Assembly: GCA_903862805.1 (NCBI GenBank)
Contig: CAIOZP010000613.1
Coordinates: forward strand, 1-7,967
DNA: 7,967 bases
Direction of reading: 5' to 3'
Origin: an uncultured Fibrobacterota bacterium
Lineage (GTDB): Bacteria > Fibrobacterota > Chitinivibrionia > Chitinivibrionales > CAIOZP01
The notes beneath the pieces are model-generated. The model was given only the letters and a program-made list of their open reading frames with translations, was not told the origin of the DNA and did not search any database. A program made the translations under genes and the position numbers. This document shows, in pieces, positions 1-6,297 of the stretch. How positions within the stretch are numbered: position 1 is the first letter of the stretch; every line of letters begins with the position of its first letter.

Positions 1-2
1 AG

Positions 3-74
3 CGGCACATGAAAAAGGAAAGTCTGAAAGCAACCGGGGCCTGCAGAGATTTCTTTTTGAAACGATGGGATTGA
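3..74 (+). CDS. C-terminal tail of an upstream gene, possibly a glycosyltransferase (partial)
   Basis: The frame starting at position 3 is open from the window edge to a TGA at 72-74. It encodes 23 residues ending in DFFLKRWD. A closing aromatic-rich F-x-x-K-W motif is common at the C-terminus of family 2 glycosyltransferases, which would suit the operon, but this is a weak resemblance over a very short stretch. The frame starting at position 2 is also open, up to a TAA at 77-79, so the frame choice is not certain. Either way the stop lies only 12-17 bases before the next start, so the rfbF-type gene is probably not the first gene of its operon. Confidence 0.4.
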   Translation, partial: RHMKKESLKATGACRDFFLKRWD

Positions 75-81
75 ACTAACT

Positions 82-87
82 GGAGGA
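82..87 (+). promoter_or_regulatory. Ribosome binding site of the cytidylyltransferase gene
   Basis: GGAGGA lies five bases upstream of the ATG at 92. It is a near-perfect Shine-Dalgarno sequence and the strongest in the window. It fixes the start at 92 rather than at the in-frame ATG at 107 (residue 6). Confidence 0.8.
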
Positions 88-91
88 ATAA

Positions 92-913
92 ATGAGCGAT
101 TTATCGATGTATCAGGCAGTAATACTTTGCGGTGGACAGGGAACACGAATACGAGCTGTGTCCGAGGCCATCCCCAAGCCGCTTGTTGAAGTTGGCGACA
201 AGCCTATCGTTTGGCACATTATGAAGATGTACGCTCACTATGGCATCAGGAGATTCATTATGAGTCTTGGTCACAAAGGTGAGACAATAGTTGACTATTT
301 CTCGAATTACTCATTGCGTAACAATGATTCGACAATACGATTCGGTGGCAAGGAGCGCGTTTTCCGTAACGGCGGAGATCACGATGTCGACAACTGGGAG
401 ATCACTTTTGCACTTACCGGCGCTGATACAATGACCGGCGGTCGTCTGCGCCGCATAATGAAATACATTGATCAGGATGTTTTTTTCTGTACCTATGGCG
501 ACGGTGTTGCCGATGTAAATCTGAACGAACTGCACGAGTTTCATCGTAGCCGCAATTCTGTAGCCACCCTTACCGGCGTGCATCTGCCGACAACATTCGG
601 AATAGTAGAGGCTGGTGAAGACAACACTGTTACATCGTTTCGCGAGAAGCCAGTTCTACCTGGGTTTATAAATGGTGGATTCTTCGTGTTCAACAGCGAT
701 GTTTTCGATTTCATTGATGGCGACGCGACTGTACTTGAAGCTGAGCCGTTCAGGGCGCTTGCGAAAGAGGGAAAGATTTCTCTGTTTCGCCACGGAGGTT
801 TCTGGCAATGCATGGATACCTACAAAGACTATGAGACGCTCAACAAAATGTGGAAGACTGGAACAGCTCCGTGGAAGGTCTGGGCCGAGGAGGTGAAACA
901 TGCGGCACTATAA
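92..913 (+). CDS. rfbF: Glucose-1-phosphate cytidylyltransferase
   Basis: This 273-residue protein should convert CTP and alpha-D-glucose 1-phosphate to CDP-glucose and pyrophosphate in the cytoplasm, the entry step to CDP-linked 3,6-dideoxy- or 6-deoxyhexoses. The N-terminus has the sugar nucleotidyltransferase signature GGQGTR (14-19), followed by PKPLVEVGDKPI with the conserved lysine at 29. Family-specific features are TGGRL (115-119), TYGDGVADVN (134-143) with the metal-binding aspartate, EKP (185-187), NGGFFVF (194-200), GFWQCMDT (236-243) and PWKVW (260-264). The length matches the family (about 255-260 residues) with a short N-terminal extension. The family usually has leucine after GTR; here it is isoleucine, a mild change. 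The gene overlaps the downstream dehydratase by 14 bases, the usual rfbF-rfbG arrangement. Confidence 0.95.
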   Translation: MSDLSMYQAVILCGGQGTRIRAVSEAIPKPLVEVGDKPIVWHIMKMYAHYGIRRFIMSLGHKGETIVDYFSNYSLRNNDSTIRFGGKERVFRNGGDHDVDNWEITFALTGADTMTGGRLRRIMKYIDQDVFFCTYGDGVADVNLNELHEFHRSRNSVATLTGVHLPTTFGIVEAGEDNTVTSFREKPVLPGFINGGFFVFNSDVFDFIDGDATVLEAEPFRALAKEGKISLFRHGGFWQCMDTYKDYETLNKMWKTGTAPWKVWAEEVKHAAL

Positions 914-1994
914 CGATATCTATCGCGGACGACGCGTTTTTGTGACAGGGCACACAGGTTTTAAAGGTTCCTGGATGGTCAAGTGGTTGCGGATGCTTGG
1001 CGCCGAGGTGGTGGGGTATTCCAAGCCTATCGATACAGAGCCAAATCATTTCGGATTGATGAATATTCAGGATGAATCTGTAATCGGCGACATTTGTGAT
1101 TTTTACCATGTCAAGGATGCGATGCAGAGATTTTCACCCGAAATTGTATTTCACATGGCAGCTCAGCCGCTTGTCCGTAAATCATATAGCGATCCGATTG
1201 GAACTTACACAACTAATGTGCTGGGCACTTTGAACGTTCTTGAATCTGCAAGATCGAGTCCATCGGTAAAGGCCGTAGTTGCAGTTACAACAGACAAAGT
1301 TTATCGCAACAACGAATGGGTATGGGGATATCGTGAAACAGATGCGCTTGGAGGATACGATCCGTACAGTTCTTCAAAAGCATGTGCGGAAATCCTGATC
1401 GACAGCTATCGCAATTCTTACTGGAATTCTCATAAATACGGAAAGGATCACAATGTCCTGCTTGCAAGTGTTCGTGCAGGGAACGTGATCGGTGGTGGAG
1501 ACTGGGCTCAAGATAGGCTGATTCCCGATATTGTCCGTGCAGCAGGTGCCGGAAAAACGGTCACAATTAGAAGTCCTCATTCAGTGCGACCATGGCAGCA
1601 TGTACTGGAATGTCTTTCCGGATATCTGCTTGTGGGCCAGAAACTACTTGAAGAAAACCTTTCCTGTATCACTGCATACAACTTTGGACCGAGCGAGGAT
1701 GATGCATTGAGCGTTGCACAGATCATGAACATTGCAGAAAGTCTGTGGAGTAAGGTCAAATGTGAGATTCAAAACAGCGACAAGAATCCTCACGAAGCCG
1801 GACTGCTTATGCTGAGTAGTGCGAGGGCCAAACGTGAGCTCGGCTGGACACCGGTTTGGAATGCGGCTAAAGCGTTTGAGAGGACATTCAGTTGGTACAG
1901 GGATTTTTATTCCACCGGCGCGATAAATACAGAGGCAGATATTGAAACCTTTCTTGCCGATGCACACAGCGCAGGAAAGGTTTGGGCGTTATGA
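900..1994 (+). CDS. rfbG: CDP-glucose 4,6-dehydratase
   Basis: This 364-residue extended short-chain dehydrogenase should convert CDP-glucose to CDP-4-keto-6-deoxyglucose using tightly bound NAD+. The NAD-binding glycine motif is GHTGFKG (17-23), the form characteristic of this enzyme. Catalytic elements are the TTDK segment (130-133) and the Y-x-x-x-K pair Y156/K160 in YDPYSSSK. The stretch RAGNVIGGGDWAQDRLIPD (192-210) and the RPWQHVLE segment (230-237) are family hallmarks that separate it from dTDP-glucose dehydratases. Length is normal (about 355-365 residues). The ATG at 900 is preceded by GGAGG at 889-893, inside the end of the previous gene. The gene ends in an ATGA overlap with the next one, so translation is probably coupled on both sides. 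Confidence 0.95.
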   Translation: MRHYNDIYRGRRVFVTGHTGFKGSWMVKWLRMLGAEVVGYSKPIDTEPNHFGLMNIQDESVIGDICDFYHVKDAMQRFSPEIVFHMAAQPLVRKSYSDPIGTYTTNVLGTLNVLESARSSPSVKAVVAVTTDKVYRNNEWVWGYRETDALGGYDPYSSSKACAEILIDSYRNSYWNSHKYGKDHNVLLASVRAGNVIGGGDWAQDRLIPDIVRAAGAGKTVTIRSPHSVRPWQHVLECLSGYLLVGQKLLEENLSCITAYNFGPSEDDALSVAQIMNIAESLWSKVKCEIQNSDKNPHEAGLLMLSSARAKRELGWTPVWNAAKAFERTFSWYRDFYSTGAINTEADIETFLADAHSAGKVWAL

Positions 1995-2905
1995 TCCTCC
2001 TGACAGGTGCGAACGGATTTCTCGGTTCGTCAATTCTCGGACGGATTTTGAAGCGGCCGGAGCAGATCGTGGCAGTTGATTTGCAGGAGGAAATTATCCG
2101 CGTGAATGCTCCCGATGGCTGCCTGTACTTGAATGGAAGTATCAACGATCTTGAGTTTATTTCCCGTTTGAAAAATGAATTCCATTTCACATCTGTAATT
2201 CATTGTGCCGCGTTAATCGCGAAGAACGAGGGCAAAGAGGATGTGCAGAGGCTGATGGCAGTAAATGTTGACGGTACGGCAAATATTACTGAGATCGCTG
2301 CGGCTCACGGCGCGCGAATAATTTTTCCGTCAACTGCGATGGTTTATGGCGACAACGGGACACCCTTTGCTGAAACGATGCAGAAAAATCCTTCCAACAG
2401 CTATGCCGTTTCAAAGCACCTTGCCGAAGAAATCATCATGGAATCGTCAAAGATTTATGGATTCGACTATGCGATAGCACGCATTGCTGTTTTGTACGGG
2501 CCGGGGCAGGGTGGTGACATGTTCATTCCTGCGGCAGTGAAAAGTCTTGCTGATGGGAAATCTTTTCCTATGACATCGGGCGAGCAGGAACGGGACTTCA
2601 TCCACGTTGAGGATCTGCTTGATCTGTTCGAGATTTTTCTGAGTTGTGCTGAAGTTCGTGGCGTGTTCAATGCCGGTACTGGAAATCCGGAAACACTTGC
2701 AAAAGCGGCATTGCTTATCCGCGAGGCATGCGGAACAGAGGCTATGCCGGTATTCGGTGCTATACCATATCGCCCAAATGAACTCTGGAAATACTCGGTG
2801 GATCCTTTTCTTGCGAAGGCACGTTTCGGCTGGTTTCCATCTGTGAAATTTTCTGATGGGATCAAGGGCGTGGTGGAACACTACAAAAAAGGAATTGAAC
2901 AATGA
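1991..2905 (+). CDS. NAD(P)-dependent epimerase/dehydratase, likely CDP-4-keto-6-deoxyhexose reductase or epimerase
   Basis: This 304-residue protein is an extended short-chain dehydrogenase. It has the Rossmann motif GANGFLG (6-12), an acidic residue after strand 2 (D30) as in NAD-preferring members, a PSTAMVYGD segment (113-121), the catalytic Y138/K142 pair in YAVSK, and RDFIHVEDL (201-209), typical of sugar-nucleotide epimerases. Its position right after rfbF and rfbG suggests that it acts on CDP-4-keto-6-deoxyglucose or a derivative, perhaps as a 4-ketoreductase (RfbJ-like) or 2-epimerase (RfbE-like). Family membership is clear; the substrate is inferred from context only. I chose the ATG at 1991 because it forms an ATGA overlap with the rfbG stop and has AGGAAAGG about ten bases upstream; a TTG at 1982 would add three residues. 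No RfbH-type 3-dehydratase is in the window, so a 6-deoxy product is as likely as a 3,6-dideoxy one. Confidence 0.85.
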   Translation: MILLTGANGFLGSSILGRILKRPEQIVAVDLQEEIIRVNAPDGCLYLNGSINDLEFISRLKNEFHFTSVIHCAALIAKNEGKEDVQRLMAVNVDGTANITEIAAAHGARIIFPSTAMVYGDNGTPFAETMQKNPSNSYAVSKHLAEEIIMESSKIYGFDYAIARIAVLYGPGQGGDMFIPAAVKSLADGKSFPMTSGEQERDFIHVEDLLDLFEIFLSCAEVRGVFNAGTGNPETLAKAALLIREACGTEAMPVFGAIPYRPNELWKYSVDPFLAKARFGWFPSVKFSDGIKGVVEHYKKGIEQ

Positions 2906-3726
2906 AAAAGACAGGCAGATTTGTTTTTGTAGCTGCGGCTGCTGTGATAGCGCCTGTATTTGCAGGCAATGATTCGGCACAGTCATTCAGGATGGCGCAA
3001 AAAGCATTCGACAGCGCGCAGTACCGTGATGCAATCAAATATCTCAACGATTGCCAACGTGACTCACTTTTCTACAAATTGAGGGGCATTTCTTTCCACC
3101 GGTTAAAAATTGCTGATTCCGCTGCGATTTATCTGCGAGAAGCATTTCTTCTTGGCGAAAAGGATGACAATACGCTTATCACTCTCAGTGAAACACTTAT
3201 CTGGCTCGGTGATACAAAAGATGCAGATGCTATTCTTGAAATGGTCAAGAACAAAAATGGAATAGCGTACCTGAAGGTACTTGCTGAAAAATTGACTCAG
3301 GAAAAACAGTTTCGTGATGCTGTGAAGGTTTATGATGCAATACTTTCGATCTCGCCTGATGCCGGAGATGTCACTGAAGAGCGTGCGAAAACACTGGCCT
3401 GGAACAAGGATTTCCGCGAAGCAGAGAAAAGCTATTCGGCAGTTATCGGAAATCATAAATATCCGCAAAGCCTGCAGCAGCGCTGTCTGGTTTCACGGGC
3501 ACAGGTTTACTCTTGGGAGAAGGATTTTGACAGGGCCGGCAAAGATATTGCTGCCGCACTCGGTACTGATCCGAAAGATATTTCCGCACTTCTTCTCAAG
3601 GCACAGATCTGTTCATGGAAAGGCGATTATAAAGCTGCGAAAAAAATTTACAGCAGCATTCTTCAAATAGATCCGGCCAACAAGGATGCGCTTTATTACA
3701 TCGAGAAACTCTCATGGGCAGAATGA
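2902..3726 (+). CDS. Exported TPR-repeat protein, possible periplasmic scaffold for polysaccharide export
   Basis: This 274-residue protein begins with a clear Sec signal peptide: MKKTGR, a hydrophobic core at 7-20, and a likely cleavage after VFA (19-21). The rest is helical tetratricopeptide-like repeats. The clearest units are near 29-50 (AQKAFDSAQYRDAIKYL), 125-150 (EKQFRDAVKVYDAIL), 163-183, 197-222 and 229-262. The last unit has the pattern A-x-x-x-S-W-x-G-D-Y-x-x-A, then Y-x-x-I-L-x-x-D-P-x-N-x-D-A. The conserved S-W before G-D-Y resembles the repeats preceding the barrel in YaiO-type outer-membrane proteins and those of the cellulose exporter BcsC. It lacks a barrel of its own and stops right after the repeats. 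It overlaps both neighbours and precedes the synthase gene. A role as periplasmic scaffold between synthase and outer-membrane pore is inferred. Confidence 0.8.
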   Translation: MKKTGRFVFVAAAAVIAPVFAGNDSAQSFRMAQKAFDSAQYRDAIKYLNDCQRDSLFYKLRGISFHRLKIADSAAIYLREAFLLGEKDDNTLITLSETLIWLGDTKDADAILEMVKNKNGIAYLKVLAEKLTQEKQFRDAVKVYDAILSISPDAGDVTEERAKTLAWNKDFREAEKSYSAVIGNHKYPQSLQQRCLVSRAQVYSWEKDFDRAGKDIAAALGTDPKDISALLLKAQICSWKGDYKAAKKIYSSILQIDPANKDALYYIEKLSWAE

Positions 3727-5237
3727 AGGAATTTCACACCGGTGTTCATGAAATTTATGCACGCCGTCGTGATCTGATTCTGCTTGTAGTGCTTGTTACA
3801 ATAGGGCTTGAGTCGCTGTTGTATTTCTGTGATTTCTGGTTTTTTACATATCATCCGCGCAGAATGATTCTTTTTGTGGTTCTCAGTTTTGCCGTCTGTT
3901 GGGGAATGTTCCGCAATGCAATTTCATGGGTGTTTTATTTCTTTATTTCTCTTCCGCACCTGTCTCAAAACAAGAAGCCGATCGGCAGGTGGAGCGTTGA
4001 TGTACTGACTACCGCAATGCCGGGCGAGCCCTATGAAATGTTTGCGGAAACGTTGGCCAAAATCGCCGCGATCCGCGGGCCGCATACGACATATCTCCTC
4101 GATGGTGGAAACGATTCCCGTCTGAAAACTCTCTGCGAAAAAACCGGAACAATTCATGTGAACTGTGTCGGTGTCGGCGGAGCGAAGGCAGGAAAGGTCA
4201 ACCATTGTCTTACGAATTTCGCAAGAGGGGAAATCGTTCTGGTCATAGATCCAGACCACCTTCCTGAAGCGGATTTCTTTGAACGTGTGCTCCCCTATTT
4301 CGGGCAGGAAGACGTAGGATTTGTTCAGGTTGTTCAGGCGTATTACAACCAGAACAACAGTTTTGTCGCAATGGCTGCTGCAGAGGAAACCTACGGTTTT
4401 TACGGGCCGCTCATGATGGCTCTCAATGGAATGAACATCCCGTTTGCCATTGGCGCGAATTGCACGTTCCGCCGGAGGGCACTTGACTCAATCGGAGGAC
4501 ACGCGGTCGGTCTTGCAGAGGATGCGCAGACTTCGCTTCGTGTCCATACCGCCGGTTGGCGCAGCATCTATTTGCCGTATCGCGGATCATACGGGCTCGT
4601 GCCGGAAAAGCTCAGCTCATTTTTCAGTCAGCAACTCAAATGGTCTTACGGAATGTTCCGCCTGCTTTTCGAGGAATATTTTGCATCGTTCAGGAAGCTT
4701 ACGGCCAGCGGCCGGATTTACTATTTCTACGCCGGTACACATTACCTGCTCGGATTTGTGACACTCATCAATATCCTTCTGCCTGTAATATTCCTGTTTT
4801 TCAAAGTGTTTGCAGTAGAGATGAAACTTGCTGACTTTCTTGTCCATCTGGCGCCTTACCTGATTTCGGGATTTGCAATCAACATGTACATCCAGCGCTG
4901 GTACACCTGTGGAAAAGAGCGTCGCTTTCCGTGGCGGTCAATGTTGCTCGAAAAAGGGACATGGCATATTTATTTGCAAGGAATGATTTACGCAATCGCT
5001 GGGAAAAAGCTTGCATGGCTGCCGACTCCCAAGTCTTCGGCCAGTGGCAGGTCTGTTGGAATTGTTATCCCGCATGGAATTGCAATAGCACTCTCATTTG
5101 CCGCGATTGCATTTGCGCTTGCCACATATCAGCGTATAGATGACGGCTCCATTTTGATGATGCTCTTTGCCGCGATGAATGCACTTGCTCTTCTACCGAT
5201 GTTTGTACTCGGCATCCGCAGACAGAAAGGGCTATGA
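3723..5237 (+). CDS. Processive family 2 glycosyltransferase, cellulose-synthase-like
   Basis: This 504-residue inner-membrane protein probably polymerises a beta-linked glycan on the cytoplasmic face and passes it through its own membrane channel. Two membrane segments (about 18-41 and 48-77) precede a GT-A domain, followed by four more (about 338-364, 369-390, 445-469, 477-497). Catalytic motifs are in the expected order: LLDGG with D127, DPDH at 176-179 (DxD metal site), GANCTFRRRAL at 244-254, AED at 265-267 (the TED position, with the general base D267) and QQLKW at 303-307 (the QxxRW position). A WLPTPK segment (432-437) matches the TPK motif after the catalytic core of BcsA-type synthases. 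There is no C-terminal PilZ domain, so direct c-di-GMP control as in BcsA is not evident. The donor sugar cannot be read from the sequence. The ATG at 3723 gives an ATGA overlap; an ATG at 3714 would add three residues. Confidence 0.88.
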   Translation: MKEFHTGVHEIYARRRDLILLVVLVTIGLESLLYFCDFWFFTYHPRRMILFVVLSFAVCWGMFRNAISWVFYFFISLPHLSQNKKPIGRWSVDVLTTAMPGEPYEMFAETLAKIAAIRGPHTTYLLDGGNDSRLKTLCEKTGTIHVNCVGVGGAKAGKVNHCLTNFARGEIVLVIDPDHLPEADFFERVLPYFGQEDVGFVQVVQAYYNQNNSFVAMAAAEETYGFYGPLMMALNGMNIPFAIGANCTFRRRALDSIGGHAVGLAEDAQTSLRVHTAGWRSIYLPYRGSYGLVPEKLSSFFSQQLKWSYGMFRLLFEEYFASFRKLTASGRIYYFYAGTHYLLGFVTLINILLPVIFLFFKVFAVEMKLADFLVHLAPYLISGFAINMYIQRWYTCGKERRFPWRSMLLEKGTWHIYLQGMIYAIAGKKLAWLPTPKSSASGRSVGIVIPHGIAIALSFAAIAFALATYQRIDDGSILMMLFAAMNALALLPMFVLGIRRQKGL

Positions 5238-5238
5238 C

Positions 5239-6294
5239 ATGAAATTCCGTTCAGCTCCGGGGCTACTTGCTTATGCCGTGAGTGTTGTTTTTATTTATCA
5301 TTTTGGAGTATCTCCATTTTGTTTGTTTGCAAACGATCTTTATTTCAGGCATGTGCTCTGCCCGCTTGTTAAATCAAAGGATGCGCTGATCGGTGACAAC
5401 CGCCGCATGCTCGGTTTGTACAGACCCGAACTGCCGTTTTCATTTTCCGGTCTTCGACATTTTGAAGATGGCACGTCTGCAGATGTTTCGATTGTGTCAT
5501 TCTATCAGGCATGGGGAGATGCCAACGGCAATGAGTTCAAAAGCGATGTCATGCGAAAGCTCTCGGATAACAATCTGATTCCTATGATCACATGGGAACC
5601 GTGGATCTCCGCCTTCCACAAATATCTCGGGAATGTTTCCGATTCGTCAACGGCCAAGATCGCATCCGGCGAATTTGACTATTATATCCGTCGGTTTGCG
5701 CTTGACGCAGTTGAGTACGGCAAGCCGTTTTTCATCAGGCCTTTTCACGAACCCTCAAACCCCGAATATCTGTGGGGTTCATGTTACAAGAACAGCCCGG
5801 AGATGTACAAAAAGGCATGGAGACATGTCGTGGAAATTTTCAGAGAAACCGGAACCGTCAACGCTGCATTTGTCTGGTCGCCGCGTGGAATCTGTGACAC
5901 CGCATATTATCCCGGCACGGAATATGTGGACTGGATCGGTCTCGACATTTTCAATTTCGGGACTATTTACGGGCAGAAACAATGGCTGAGCTTCAGTGAA
6001 ATAGTTTCGCCATACAAATCATTTCTCGGCAGGACAGGAAAGCCACTTATGATTTCAGAGGTCGGTTGTGTTCCGGTTGGCGGCGACAGACCGCTTTGGT
6101 ATGCCGATATGTTCCGGGCTCTTGGCAGTGAAGACAATATGTTCAGGGCCGTGGTACTTTTTGACAACCCTGCTGCAAGGGTTCCTGGCGGGTATCACAT
6201 CGATCTCGGGTTTTCAACCGACACATCCGCGGGTTCGCGTTTGTCAACACAAGTTTTTACCGGCTCCGGGTTCAGAATCGTCGGAGAGGAATAA
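5239..6294 (+). CDS. Secreted glycoside hydrolase family 26 (beta-mannanase-like)
   Basis: This 351-residue protein has an N-terminal signal peptide with a long hydrophobic stretch (about 8-30) and probable cleavage after LFA (29-31). The remainder is a (beta/alpha)8 domain with GH26 hallmarks: WEPW (119-122), RPFHEPSNPEYLW (167-179) with the acid/base E171 preceded by H170, FVWSPRG (211-217), YYPGTEYVDWIGLDIF (223-238), and KPLMISEVG (268-276) with the nucleophile E274. Both catalytic glutamates are present, so it should be active. GH26 enzymes mostly cut beta-1,4-mannans, some cut beta-1,3-xylan or mixed-linkage glucan; which applies here is unknown. An ATG at 5179 would give 20 more residues but places a non-hydrophobic segment before the signal peptide. 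The ATG at 5239 has AGAAAGG at 5224-5230 and starts one base after the synthase stop. By analogy with BcsZ or AlgL it may trim polymer in the periplasm. Confidence 0.88.
   Translation: MKFRSAPGLLAYAVSVVFIYHFGVSPFCLFANDLYFRHVLCPLVKSKDALIGDNRRMLGLYRPELPFSFSGLRHFEDGTSADVSIVSFYQAWGDANGNEFKSDVMRKLSDNNLIPMITWEPWISAFHKYLGNVSDSSTAKIASGEFDYYIRRFALDAVEYGKPFFIRPFHEPSNPEYLWGSCYKNSPEMYKKAWRHVVEIFRETGTVNAAFVWSPRGICDTAYYPGTEYVDWIGLDIFNFGTIYGQKQWLSFSEIVSPYKSFLGRTGKPLMISEVGCVPVGGDRPLWYADMFRALGSEDNMFRAVVLFDNPAARVPGGYHIDLGFSTDTSAGSRLSTQVFTGSGFRIVGEE
6283..6290 (+). promoter_or_regulatory. Ribosome binding site of the barrel-like gene
   Basis: GGAGAGGA lies seven bases upstream of the ATG at 6298 and overlaps the last codons of the GH26 gene. 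It supports the start at 6298 and continued translation within the same transcript. Confidence 0.7.
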
Positions 6295-6297
6295 CTA

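Noticed and set aside
1644..1967. 107-codon minus-strand open frame inside rfbG
   Set aside because: It is antisense to a clearly conserved enzyme and shows no coding-type composition or ribosome binding site.
2447..2986. 179-codon open frame on the minus strand across the epimerase/TPR junction
   Set aside because: It lies antisense to two well-supported genes, has no recognisable family and is rich in Cys, His and Gln as expected from antisense translation.
5179..5238. Upstream ATG that would extend the GH26 protein by 20 residues
   Set aside because: It would put a polar segment before the signal peptide and overlap the synthase by 59 bases; the ATG at 5239 has a better ribosome binding site and spacing.
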